Shown: positions 24,074 to 35,500 of the stretch, one piece after another
Position numbering within the stretch: position 1 is the stretch's first letter
How the letters are laid out: each line of letters starts with the position of its first letter
Origin: Polytrichum commune
Lineage: Eukaryota > Streptophyta > Polytrichopsida > Polytrichales > Polytrichaceae
NCBI GenBank assembly: GCA_950295325.1
Contig: OX485809.1
Coordinates: forward strand, 41,571,081 to 41,635,080
DNA: 64,000 nucleotides
Direction: 5' to 3'
Notes under the pieces: model-generated
Database searches by the model: none
What the model was told of the DNA's origin: nothing
What the model saw: the letters and a program-made list of their open reading frames with translations, nothing else
Position numbers and translations under genes: made by a program

Positions 24074-24888
24074 ATGGCCATCGAGGATATGGACACTTCT
24101 GGACCGTCAAGGGAGGATAGTCCTCCCCAGGTTTTCCAGATTGGCACATCCTCTTCACCGAGTGATGCAAGTATCCGTAGTTTGGTGGTCCAAGCTATTC
24201 AGGATTACTGCAATGGAAAATTGATTGATGATTTAAGTCAATTTCAACGTGTAGAGCAGCAAGGTGAAATAACCTTCTCGATTGTGAACACGCATTCCAA
24301 TCGCTTGGAAGCATTGGAATGCCAGGTCCAACTCTTGAAAAAGTATAATGAGGGGGACCGTTCTAAGTCCACCACAGCTGCTGGCAAGCCGGAACGGTTC
24401 AAGGATAAGTCCAAAATTACCATTCTGGCTTGGCTCAACCAGATGAAAAAATTCTTGATTGCACGCCAGATTGCTCCTGAGGAGTGGGTTACAATTGCGT
24501 CAACATATCTGGAAACCAATGTGTCACAACATTGGAATATGCTTGCATTAGAGCTGGCAGCGGATAAGAAAGATCCGCAGCTCTGGGATAATTTCTATGA
24601 TACATTACTCACTGCTTATGGCAGTGTCAATCAGGAATTGGTAGCCCAGAACAAGCTTCGTGTTCTTAAACAGAAAGGTTCTGTTGAGGAATATGCAAAT
24701 GAGTTTCAGCAATTGTGCTCACTTATTACTAAAAATCCTGTCTCCCGGGGAGATAAGATTGAGAGATTCATATCAGGGCTCAAGGAGGATATCCGCAAGA
24801 AGGTCTTGGTGGATCCTAAGGGCGATGGTGGGCCATGGGAGGACATCAAGCGTCTCATCAATTATGCAGTGACTATAGACGCTACGTA
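24074..24888 (+). pseudogene. gag, 5' part (capsid domain)
   Basis: The ATG at 24074 opens a frame with a retrotransposon gag domain: WLNQMKKFLIARQIAP, a helical block with DNFYDTLLTAYG, then SVEEYANEFQQLC and FISGLKEDIRKKV. This is the capsid-like region that packages element RNA. The frame runs into the 1,161-bp insertion at 24889. The rest of gag, with a CCHC-type knuckle (CFQCHKE...HLARDCPDG), lies at 26056-26330, where a TGA at 26272 interrupts the knuckle. The downstream part is not in the same phase as the upstream part even when the insertion is discounted. Confidence 0.8.
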
Positions 24889-26049
24889 CACACAAGATGC
24901 AAAAGGACGGTGTCGGGTAGAGAGGGTTCCGCCTTGGGAAAGCGCTGGGCTTCTGGCTGCAACTAGATTTTATCAGACCCGTCGAATCTTCTGATCTTCA
25001 ATCGAATCTTCCGGTCTTCTAGTCTTCAATTTCTTCAATTTCTTCTAATCTTCAACCTCTTTCCCGTCGACCTATCCTGTTGTGGCTCTATATGGATAAA
25101 GGGTAAGGGTAGTGTGATAAGAAACCACGGCTTCGGACGGGTAAAACGGGACGTCAGAACACGAGCTGACGTCCGAAATATTGGCTCCTAAACTTTCAAA
25201 CCCACGGTGACCAGCAATCGCGCCTCACCAGTGGGAACGACAGAAAACAACCTTGTGGGTGATTAATCCCACTTCGTTGTCACAAACAACCTTGTGGGTG
25301 ATTAATCCCACTTCGTTGTCACACAGGAAACAAATTACGATGCAGAAATGAAATGCAACTAGCCTCCAAAACCGGCTTGGAATCACACACACAAGAAAAA
25401 GACAACGTGCCACAAACAACCACACATTCGAGTCTTGAAGCCTTCAATTCTTTAATCTGTCCGTCTTCTATGGTCGGTCGAAGTCTCAGCTCTTCTTTTA
25501 AGAACCAACAGACTTCCCTCCACTCAAACAAGCACAAATCTTGATTGCTAACTTCCAAAACAACAAGTGAGATCTCTCATGAATTACAAATCCCTCGTAT
25601 TTTATTTCATATTCTTCTCAAAAACAACTCACACCGTGAGCTTCCAATCCATTTCTCTCTCTCTCCACAACTTCTCTCCCTCAATAATCACATCACATCT
25701 TTCCTTCACCACCTCTCCCTATCCATGCGAGAGATAAAGTTCTCTCTTATCCTCATCACATGGCTTCTAATCACCCATTGGTCCAAAGTAACTCAAGATA
25801 ACTAAAAGACAAAAATAAACTATGAGTAAATAAAAAGGTAATCTATTTCTATCATTTGGTAAAGGTAACTAAGAGTAACTATGAGTAAACATAAAGGTAA
25901 GCAACTTCTATCCACTTCTATCTTTAGGTAATGATAACTAAAATAAACTATGAGTAAATAAAAAAAGTAATCTACTTCTATTCTTTATTATTTTTCTCCA
26001 AGACCAAGACTCACAATGCAATATTAAATACGTACACATCTATATAGTG
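24889..26049. mobile_element. 1,161-bp insertion in gag, flanked by TACGTA
   Basis: TACGTA occurs at 24883-24888 and 26050-26055. Ends are CACACAAGATG and the reverse of CACTATATAGATG, only loosely inverted. The interior is non-coding and contains a 47-bp-offset direct repeat (ACAACCTTGTGGGTGATTAA at about 25237 and 25284) and repeated CTATGAGTAAA runs near 25820-25960. Near 26025-26053 an inverted AATACGTACAC...GTGTACGTATT makes the exact right end ambiguous. It could be a CACTA-type derivative or a solo LTR, and I cannot decide. Confidence 0.5.
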
Positions 26050-26329
26050 TACGTATTTACATCACGACAACGGGACAATGATAAGTCTCATTTTGATGCA
26101 CCGGTTGTCAAGACCAATGGCCACACAGGGCCGATTAGAGATAACAAGTCTCGCCGCTCTGAAGGCCGTTCTTCCGCCTTTTACAAGAAGAGTAAGCAGG
26201 GTAAAGGGGAGGCCCCTTCGTCAAGAAACACTGACAAAAAGGATGGTCTTTGTTTTCAATGTCACAAGGAATGACACTTGGCTAGAGATTGTCCTGATGG
26301 CAAGAAGAGTGTTGAGCAGCAACCTGCAA

Positions 26330-29300
26330 AGAAATGCAAGAAGCCTTTTCACAAGTCCGACACTTAGGCAGTGGGCTAGTGTCAGGACATGTTCAAGTTT
26401 CGGAGGGTGTTTTTGATTTGCCTAGTGATGCTTTGGAAGTGATTCAGGGCTTAGTCAATAAGCAATTTAATGTAATCGTGTCTGATATTTTGAATAAAGA
26501 CATTATTTTGCCAACTCCGTTACTCCCACTCAGTGATGTGTTAGATGTGAACTCCAAAGTTTATGGAGCGTTCTCATTGATTATACCATCAGTGAATGAT
26601 TTGCAAAGTTTCTTGAGATCTTATTTGCACGGTAAAGAGGGAGCGCCCTATGAGACCGGTGCTTGTTTTATTGTTGACAAACGTAAAGCAAAAAATCTTA
26701 AGAGAACTCTACCAAGATTTAAGTTGATCCATCAATTTGAATCAAACTCAGTACAGTGGTATGTTTATTTGGATGAACCTAGGCCACGTGTGTTGAATCA
26801 GCTCACTCTGTCTTCTCAACTGATGATGAGTTTCTCAGGGCAAGTAGCTCATCAGGATGCATCTGTATTAATGGATAGTGTCGCATCACATTGCTTTGTG
26901 AGTTCTGGTTTTGCTAAGACCTTCGGGTTAAAAGTGAAAAATGGCAGTAACACACTGGTATTAGGCAATGGTGATGAAGTCCAAACGGACGGCAAGATTA
27001 AAGTTCATGTTAGAATACAACAATATCAAAGCCAAATTACTTGTCTGGTGGCAAAGTTAAGTGAAAGCATTGATTTGATATTGGGCAATGATTGGCTAGT
27101 GCAACACAAGGCACGCTTGGATTTTGCATCTGAATGTTGCGTGTTGTATAAGGGCCGCCGTAAAATGACACTGCATGTGAACCCAGTGCAATGTCAGAGT
27201 CCAAATCCCCATAGACTCACCGCCATGCAGTTCAAACGGTCAATTCGGAAGGGAGCAACGTTGTTCTTAGTTCGGTTGACCACGGTTGGAGACGACGTAG
27301 AGGACACAGTGACAACACCTTATGCCACAGTGTTGGAGGAATATGCTGATGTTTTTCAGCCTATACCTACAGGGTTACCTCCAGAGCGGGAAATGGTCCA
27401 TACTATTCTTTTAGAGCCAGATGGCAAGCCGCCATTTAGGCCGATCTATAGGTTGAGTCCTCTCGAGCTGCAGGAGGCCAAGAAACAGATGAAGGAGTAT
27501 TTGGAAAAATGATGGATAGAACCTAGTTCATCGCCTTATGGGTCTCCCATCTTGTTCGTCAAGAAAAAGGATGGAGCGCTGCGAATGGTGGTGGATTATC
27601 GGGCACTTAATAAGCAAACGGTAAAGAATCGTTATCCGTTGCCTCGTATTGATGATCTTTTTGACCAGTTAGCCGGCTCTACAGTATTTTCATCTCTTGA
27701 TTTGGCACAAGGTTATTACCAGATTTGGATATCCGAGGAGGATGTTCCTAAGACGGCGTTTAGAACACCGTTTGGTCATTACCAATTCAAAGTATTAAGT
27801 TTTGGATTGACCAATGCACCAGCAACTTTTCAAGGAGTAATGAATCGTGTTTTTTCACAAGTTCATTGGAAAGTTTGTTTTGGTATATTTGGATGACATC
27901 TTAATTTTTTCAAAGAACGAGGAGGAACATATCAGTCATTTGGCACAAGTACTTCAAATTCTACAAGAGAATCAGTTTTATGCAAAGATGTCTAAGTGTC
28001 ATTTCGGAAAGAATGAATTGCATTATTTAGGACATGTTGTTGGCAAGGAGGGCATCAAGGTGGATCCTAAGAAAATTGAGATTGTGGCCAAGTGGCATAG
28101 ACATCTTGAAGTCGGACAATTACGATCCTTCTTGGGGCTTTGCAATTACTTCCGCAGATTCATACATGGATATTCCACTCTAGTTGCGCCTTTGACTTCT
28201 CTGACGCGAAGCAAAGTCAAGTACATTTGGACTAACGAGTGTGAATGCGCTTTTGAGAATGTTAAGTATGCTTTAACACATGCACCAGTTCTGACCTTAC
28301 CCAAGTTAGGGGAGCCATTTGAGGTCGTTAGTGACGCTTCTTTACTCGGAGCAGGGGCCGTCTTACTTCAGGGAGGTAAGCCCATTGCTTTTGAGAGTAA
28401 GAAATTTTCTCCCGCTGAGAGAAATTACACTACTGGTGAATAAAAACTTGCAGCAGTTATGCACGCCATACGAACCTGGCGGTATTACCTAGAGGGTGCA
28501 GATTGCACGATCGTCACAGATCATAACCCTCTGGTATATTTAAAAACACAACAGACGTTATCAAGGCGTCAAACTTGGTGGTTGGAGTTCTTGGAGCAAA
28601 ATTTTGTATATAGATGGGTGTATAGACCAGGATGGATTAATATGACAGATCCTCTGAGTCGAAATCCACTAGACCCGGGTGACCAGCCAGCCTTGATGGC
28701 ACCGCGGTCTGCTCCAAGTAATTCGGTCCTTCAAATGGTGGCTGCAGAAGCTAGGCGCGGTGATCATGTTGAGCAAGACAACAATCCGAAGGGGTACCCG
28801 GAGTTCGTCAGTGATCAGAAGTTATATCAAATTATCATTGCCGGGTATGCTCTTGATCCTTGGTTCTCAAACCCGCACAATCTGAAATATTTTGTTTATG
28901 AGAATCACATATGGTGGTACGAAAAGGCGGTTGTGGTTCCAGATGTGTCATTCCAAGGATCGAATATCCGGTCATTTTTGCTCCGTGAGTATCATGATGC
29001 AATGTATAGCGGTCATGTAGGGATAATTAAGACGTATAAGAGGATGCGAGTAAACTTTTGGTGGCCTGAGATGCAAGGGTCCATCAGAAGCTATATAAAA
29101 TCTTGTGAGATTTGCCAAAGGAGTAAGACCCCTACTCTTAAACCAGCAGGCCTTTTACAACCATTGGAGATTCCTGATAGAAATTGGGAAGTAGTGAGCA
29201 TGGATTTTATCTCTGGATTGACTCCATTTGCTAATGGTTATGATGTCATCTTTGTGTGCGTGGATAAGTTGTCCAAGATGGCCCACTTTATGCCAACCAC

Positions 29301-29904
29301 CACACACGTTACTGCTGAAGGTATGGCAAGGTTATTCCGTGATCATGTATATAAGTTGCATGGTCTACCCAGGGTAATCCTAAGCGACAGGGATGCTAGA
29401 TTCACAAGTAGATTTTGGGATGCGTTGCATGGTCTTTTGGGGACAAGGTTGGCCATGTCCACCGCATTCCATCCTCAAACTGATGGGCAAACGGAACGGG
29501 TAAACCGTATCCTGGAGGATATGTTGCGGCATTATGTCAACCCAATGTAAGATGATTGGGATGAATTCCTTGCAGTAGTTGAATTTGCATATAATAGCTC
29601 TTGGCAAGAGTCTGTACGGAATACTCCGTTTGTCTTGAACTATGGTCAGCAGCCCCGGACACCAATTAGTGGGAACAACAGGTGTCAAGTCCCTGATGCG
29701 CAGAATTTTGTCGAGTATATGACACATGTGATTGGCGAGGCGAAGAAACATCTCATTGCTGCGCAACAACGACAAAAGTTCTATGTTGACAAGAACCGAC
29801 GAGAGGTCTCGTTCGAAGTGGACCAACAAGTGCTAGTAAGTACTGCCAACATTAAGTTGAAGGTCCCAGGAGCTCGAAAGCTTTTACCAAGGTGGATTGG
29901 CCCA
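26330..29904 (+). pseudogene. pol: protease, reverse transcriptase, RNase H, integrase (broken)
   Basis: Protease is around 26871 (MDSVASHCF, where the family has DSG/DTG, so the catalytic triad Gly is Val) and LILGNDWL near 27078. RT spans 27540-27930, with the YLDD box at about 27885-27896. RNase H begins near 28317 (VVSDASLLGAG). Integrase has the HHCC finger (HVGIIKTYKRM, CEICQRSK) and the DDE residues in VSMDFISG, LSDRDARF and TDGQTERVNRI. Damage: stops at 27510, 28441 and 29548, and a frameshift between about 27860 and 27880 just before YLDD. Two of the stops are TAA where the family usually has CAA. The integrase end is split by the MITE at 29905. Confidence 0.9.
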
Positions 29905-30108
29905 AACACCATATTCAAAATTTTGGGAGATTTCCAGTCTCCCAATTTGATGACAGTTTAGGTGGAGTCGACCTAAAATATACCCAGTGGGTACAGTTTA
30001 GGTGGAGTCGACCTAAAATGTACCCAGTGGGTACATTTTAGGTCGACTCAACCTAAACTGTATTTTCCCAAAATCATGGAATTTTCCCAAAATTTCGAAT
30101 ATGGTGTT
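29905..30108. mobile_element. 204-bp fold-back MITE in the integrase end
   Basis: Inverted ends AACACCATATTC and GAATATGGTGTT are flanked by CCCA at 29901-29904 and 30109-30112. Inside are nested palindromic units with TTTAGGTGGAGTCGACC and TACCCAGTGGGTAC. Discounting the insertion and one CCCA rejoins the integrase frame without a base change, so the borders are firm. The 4-bp duplication does not point clearly to one superfamily. Confidence 0.8.
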
Positions 30109-30112
30109 CCCA

Positions 30113-30532
30113 TTTTGGGTGGTGCAAAGGATAGGGGTGGTAGCATACCGCGTGCAACTGCCAGATACATTTAAAATCCACGATGTTTTTCATGTGTCAC
30201 TTCTTAGGCCTTATGTGGCCGATGGCAGGGTACAACCTCCCCCTCCGCCAGTCTTTGAGGAAGATGCATCTTATGAAGTAGAACGCGTGCTTTCACACGA
30301 AGATAGAGGGTCTCGTTCTCGCCCCAAGAAATTCTATCTTATCAAATGGCTCGGATATGCACTTGAGCATAATTCATGGAAGCCCGAATGCAACTTGAGT
30401 GTAGAAGTCCTCAAGGAGTACTGGGATGTGGTAGCAAAGTCTGAGGACAGACTTACACGCCATGGTGTTAAGCGTGACCGCGAAGCCCCAGCTGCGCAAA
30501 AACGTTTGAGGCAGAAGGTATCTTCGGGGTAG
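30113..30532 (+). pseudogene. pol 3' end: integrase tail and chromodomain
   Basis: The frame continues with YRVQLPDTFKIHDVFHVSLL, then a chromodomain (YEVERVLSHEDRG, FYLIKWLGYALEHNSW) and a basic tail to the stop at 30530. In chromoviruses this domain sits at the integrase end and steers insertion towards particular chromatin. The aromatic positions expected for methyl-lysine binding (Y, W, W) appear to be kept. It is physically part of pol but cut off by the upstream lesions. Confidence 0.85.
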
Positions 30533-30730
30533 GCGCCTTCTGTTCTTTCAAGCTTGCACAAGATCCTGTAAACGGGGTGTTATTATTAACTTGTTTCACC
30601 CTGCCAATTGGCATGGAGCATGGTACAGATACAGATCCCATGGCTCACTTAAATTAGTGGTGGTCTTGACTATATTTGTCTTGATGCACTACGATTTGGG
30701 ATCATTCATCAACGCGGACGTTCATTCCTA

Positions 30731-30742
30731 AGTGGGGAGGTG
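30731..30742 (+). other. Polypurine tract
   Basis: AGTGGGGAGG directly precedes the 3' LTR. Such a tract primes plus-strand DNA synthesis in LTR retrotransposons. Confidence 0.75.
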
Positions 30743-31090
30743 TGTAACGTGTATTACATATTTATTGTTTATTGTTTATTTACAACCTCTCATTCAACTA
30801 GGACTCCTTTACTAGAAGACTAGAGGCGCTACCCTGAGTGCTCTAGCAGTCCTAAAGGTAAAGGGAGTTAACTAGTTGAAGCTATGGTTTTACACTTGGT
30901 TCTACCTCGTAAGTAACGACCATTAGTTAAGTGCACTTAGAATTATCCTAAAGGCATGGAGGGAGAGCTTGCTAGCATATACTTAACTACTAGTTGGAGG
31001 TGGCCTCAACTCATAGTAGTATCTAGTATATAAGCTCTAAGGTTGGGAGGAACATGCCTCTTGAATCTCATAATATTTGAGAACGTTACA
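30743..31090 (+). repeat. 3' LTR
   Basis: 348 bp, identical to the 5' LTR except GTGGCCTCAACTC here. The flanking TCAAG at 31091-31095 completes the target duplication. Confidence 0.95.
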
Positions 31091-31150
31091 TCAAGAATTC
31101 AAGTGCAGATTTGTTTTTTTGGTCTACCAGCTGCAATGTTTGGAATTTGG

Positions 31151-31213
31151 GGGCGTGTAATATACCGTTGGAAAGGTCTTGAAAATACCTTTCCAACGGT
31201 ATATTACACGCCC
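31151..31213. repeat. Perfect 27-bp hairpin with 9-nt loop
   Basis: Arms 31151-31177 (starting GGGCGTGTAATATACC) and 31187-31213 are exact reverse complements around the loop CTTGAAAAT. Weaker complementarity extends outward on both sides. No target duplication was identified. It could be the core of a MITE or a small-RNA-type fold-back. Confidence 0.8.
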
Positions 31214-32090
31214 AAAAATGTTAAAAATTTACAGTTGCAAAACAAAAAACAAAAATACGTAGTCGTTTAGTGACTGTAGATCAGGGTGGTCAAAAGAAGC
31301 GCAATGGGAAATCTTCTAACATTAATTATCAAAGAATTGAAATTTAGTGTTGAGCAAGGTTGGGTGGTAACAACATTAGATATAATCAAAGACTAAATAT
31401 CCTATTTAGTGTAGTGACAACACAAGGTACATGTCACGTGTACAAATTGAATCACTCATATTTTTTTTGTAAAAATTGTTGTGAGAAGATTTGCAAGCCA
31501 CATCTTTGACACATTTAACAAGAAGTGAAGACAGTTGAAGCCCAAGAGATGACAAGAGAATGATCAAACTTTAAGGCGAAAAGAAGAAAAAACTAAGTGA
31601 CAAGATAAGTGAAGGCATGTGTAGGCAAGTGAAGGCAAATTGAAGTCAACAAAATGGTCAAACTTCATTATTTCCCAAAACTGCCCTTTTTGGGCTTATA
31701 TTAATAAAATCAGCACATCCACTTCTTGCCGCATGGTCATTCTTCTTGGTCCACATTCGGTTTACACCTAGTGAAGGGCCCATGAACCATGAAAACTAAT
31801 ATTTTAGTAACTCGGACCATGGAAGTCATCCCATGAAGTCGTCCCACGCAAAATAGGCCTCTTACGTGGGATGACTTCATGGTCCATAGTGTAAACCGCT
31901 CCTCAATATAAGATTTGTGGATAAGTGGTCTTCAAAAATGCAAGGGCAATGGTTTTTTTGAAGTCGGACGGGCGGCAATTTTCGGTCGGGTCCAGAAAAT
32001 CTAAAAAATTTGGGCGGGCGGCTGCCCCTGGCCGAATCTACCTCCCCTATAAATTCGTTGGGGGAACTTTAACGTCTCCCGCCGCGGGGA
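31214..32090. other. P450 upstream region with a small fold-back element
   Basis: No gene was seen. It contains a CACTAAAT-type palindrome remnant (31391-31412) and, at 31758-31898, a fold-back with ends CGGTTTACAC and GTGTAAACCG. Inside that is a hairpin CATGAAGTCGTCCCACG...CGTGGGATGACTTCATG. Confidence 0.5.
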
Positions 32091-32098
32091 AGAAGTGC

Positions 32099-32106
32099 TA
32101 TATAAA
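32099..32106 (+). promoter_or_regulatory. Likely TATA box of the P450 gene
   Basis: TATATAAA lies within a GC-richer stretch (GAAGTGCTATATAAAGGAGC), about 440 bp before the P450 start codon. Transcription would then begin near 32130. This predicts a leader of roughly 410 nt. Confidence 0.5.
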
Positions 32107-32409
32107 GGAGCATCCAGGCCCGAAGATTCTTCCATCCCCTCGTAGTTGCGAATAAAACAGGGCTTCAAAACAGAAGCAACTTCCATAGTAACGTGCTCGC
32201 AGGCTCTCCTCGTCCTGATGCTGGCGGAACAATTGCAAAGGGAGAAAGTGTTCAAACTTAACTTACGTGGAGAGGGTTAGGAGGTTGAGGTTTTCTTCTT
32301 TAAGCCAAGCTTGAGCGCAATCGATCGGAGAATTATGTAGGAGTGAGTGTTAGGAATTGAGTATTAGGAATTGAATTTTTTGTGCTATAAACATACAAAA
32401 CACACACAC

Positions 32410-32493
32410 ATGGCAATAGAAGCACTAGTTATTGCAACTCCAGGGAAGCTGTGGAACCCTAGGTGTGAAATTTGCAAGAATCCGATAGCTTAA
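32410..32493 (+). promoter_or_regulatory. Upstream ORF (27 codons) in the P450 leader
   Basis: An ATG at 32410 opens a 27-codon frame ending at TAA 32491-32493. It lies between the TATA box and the P450 ATG at 32541 and is in a different frame. If the leader is not spliced, it would be expected to lower translation of the P450. The peptide has no recognised match. Confidence 0.4.
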
Positions 32494-32540
32494 GGTTGGG
32501 GGGTAGTAGAGGAGGCTTTGGTGTGTGGCAAAGGAAGGAA

Positions 32541-35500
32541 ATGGCAGATGTTTACGGGAGGGTGCGAAACCCGGAGTATTCCGAGGAGGCCAAAGCGTTT
32601 ATAAAGGCGCAGGTGGAAGGGTACCAAACATGGCAGCTGAATGCGGCAGGGGTGGGGCGGATGGTGTACTTACTCGCCGCGCTTGTGTTTTTTATCGTGG
32701 TGTTGTATGAGCAGTATAGCAAAAGGAAGGAGCGGCTGTCGAAGCTACCGCCTGGCCCCTTTCTTTGGCCTTACCTTGGCTGCCTTCCTTACCTGCGCAG
32801 CAAGGGAGGGAACAAATTGTCGTTGCGGGCAAAGGTTGCCGATCTCGCGAAGATTCATGGGCCCCTCATGTTCTTGCAGATTGCGGATGCGCAATTCGTA
32901 GTCGTCTCGAGCGGGGAACTCGCCAAAGAGGTTCGTCTGTCGTCGTGCTCTTCGTGTTCGGTTTTTTTTTTTTAAATGGAATTAATTTTTTTATCATTCT
33001 TTATCTCATTCTTTCTATCGATCGTTTCCAAGAAAGGCGTTGTTTGGCTTGAAAAGTTCACTATCCAACGCAACGTATACAAATTTGCTTCCTCCGAATA
33101 CATGCTCTCCATTGTTATCGTCAATGATTGCAACAGAGAAATGTGAATGTAGAACTCCATTCGCAGTTCGTATGCGGGAAAAGAGTGTGTACAATGTCTC
33201 TTGTATGAGCATTCTTCATACTTTTCTTGTTCGGAATTGTTTTTCTTTTTCGCATTCTCTTTATCGATCGTTTGCAAGACAAGCATTTTTCGGGCTGAAA
33301 AGTTTACTAACCAGCGCAACGTTCACAAATTTGCTCCCGCCAAACACATTGTAGACGCTCTCCCTGGTTGCAGTCCCTGCAACAGAGAATGTAGAACTCC
33401 CTTCGTAGTTCGTATGCGAGGAAGCCTGTGTACAATGTCTCTTGTATGCTGATTATTACTGCGATGGCCAAAAATACCTTCAAGGGATTGATGTTGCCCA
33501 AATCCAAGGGTTTCTGGGAAGGGGAAGAACTATTGTATGCCTGTTGGCACATCAGCCTGCTCGGAGAAGTACTTCAAGCAGTTGGGAATTTGGGTGTGAA
33601 TTCCATGCATCGTCCGCATGGTGATCGGGTCATTTGGAGCTTGATGTTGAATAGCTAGACTTGCTCTGTATATTTTGTCAGGTAACGACAAGAGGTTCTT
33701 GAACCTTGAGATTCACAGGAAATGTGCTTATGTATATTTTATTTATTTTCTGCAATTATACACACTTTGTTGGGCCTTGTGAGCAATCGAACCAAAAATC
33801 TATCAATTCAATGCCGAGACTAGAGCCGATGCGAGTATGCACAGGTCCTGTAGGATTTTGATTCAAAATGTCCAAGAAATATTCGTTTGCAGTTCTGTAT
33901 GAAGTGTGGTGAACGAACTCACCTAATACGAAAGCATTTGTAGATACAGTAGAAATTCAATACAAGGATCCACTGTCGGGAACTGATGACGTCAGTGGGG
34001 ATGTCGCGGAAGGTGGCTTCTTCCATGCAGTTTATTTGGTTGCGGATGGCCCCTGGTCATTTGGCTTGCCACCATTTGGCTATTGCGCCATGTGTGATTT
34101 GTATTCTTTTTCATTCTAATTTGTATTTGATTCTCATTTATTGGTTTTTAACTCTAAAAGCTCTGGATTAACTACCTCTCTTGATTTTATTTACAATATA
34201 CTGGTTAGCTTTCATCTGTAAGTGTTGTTTCAACATCGATACTTACAAGGCTATTTGTTGGAAATTGCGGCAGGTCCTTGTTGCTCATGATGCAGAATTC
34301 TACTACCGGCCGCGCTGTGCAGAAGGCAGGCAACTAGGGTTTGAATTCGCTGACATTGCCTTCTCCTCAGGCAAGCACCACTTCCTCCTCCGCAAGCTCT
34401 GCACATCCCACCTCTTCTCCCCAGCACGCCTTGCTTCCTATGGCCACATTCACAAGGCTGAAGTGGCCAAAATGATGCACTCTGTTTGGGAGGCTTCCAA
34501 CTCCAAGAATGGAGATGGCTATATTCTCGTGCGTCCCACTGTTACTGCCCTTGTCCGGAACAGTCTGTGCCGGATACTGCTGGGCAGAACGCACTTTGAT
34601 GTCTCCAACATCAGCATGCAGTTCACTGAGGGGACATTGGCGTCTCTGATGGACAGGGCCATGGCTGTGGCTGGGGAGGTTACCCTAAGTGACTTGACAC
34701 CCACGCTCACGTGGCTGGATTGGCATGGCCGAGGACGGGAAATGAAATCTTTGCAGCGTCAATTGGCAAAGTATTTCCAAGTGATTATTGAGGAGCGGCG
34801 GGGTCTCCTGAAGAAGCCAAAAACAGCAGAATTGCACCCAGAAGAAGTTGTTCTTGATGTGTTGCTGTCATTGCAAGAGGAGGAGTCGCTATCTGATAGA
34901 GCTATTATGGGCGTCCTCTTGGTATGCTGTAACTTATTTCAATCCTCCACAGCTGATTATTGAACTGCTCTCCTTGGCCGGCAGGGCAGGCTAAATTTCT
35001 GCCTGAACATCGACCTTCAATTTCCTGCACTTCCTTTTTTATTTTGCAGGGATGTATATGGACTAGGTAGGTGATGGGAGGAGTCCTGCCACAGGTTGTA
35101 GTGGGCGCCTGGCTTACCGAGCTGCAGTAGCAACGAGGTACTGAGTGCCTACTACAGCCGATGGCAGGGGAAACAAACGTCCATTACCAAATGTCGTAAT
35201 CAGGCCATGTCAGGGTCATTAAATATGGGTGATGATTTACCTCCTTAGAGATGTCAGCAAAATTGCTTGGCCTGACTCCTACGTATTGTATTCAGCCTCA
35301 TCGTGGATGACTTCATGGTTCGAGCATGCCAATCATCGACTATGTCCAGAATTTATTGCAATTCGGTAGACCATAAGACCCAATACTTATTGGGTTTGGC
35401 CTTGACAATAACCTGGTAGACCATAAAACATTCTCCATTTCATGCCCTGAACCATCTAGAATTTTCTTCCATTCCAACTTCGTTGGTCCCTTAGGCCCTC

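Larger units (their letters stand above)
23364..31090 (+). mobile_element. Full-length Ty3/gypsy chromovirus-type LTR retrotransposon
   Basis: The element is bounded by two 348-bp LTRs (TGTAACG...CGTTACA) that differ at one position, and by the 5-bp target duplication TCAAG (23359-23363 and 31091-31095). A primer-binding site matching initiator tRNA-Met follows the 5' LTR, and a purine tract AGTGGGGAGG precedes the 3' LTR. Internal order is gag, zinc knuckle, protease, reverse transcriptase, RNase H, integrase and chromodomain, which is the Ty3/gypsy order. Two later insertions sit at 24889-26049 and 29905-30108. At least four in-frame stops and one frameshift break the coding sequence, so this copy cannot move on its own. 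Confidence 0.95.

Noticed and set aside
25113-26061. Solo LTR (TGTGATAAG...TTTACA) inside gag
   Set aside because: TG...CA ends can be drawn, but the flanking five bases do not match. The TACGTA repeat gives better-supported borders.
31151-31213. Hairpin as a bacterial-style terminator
   Set aside because: This is plant nuclear DNA, and the stem is a MITE- or small-RNA-like fold-back with no T-run.
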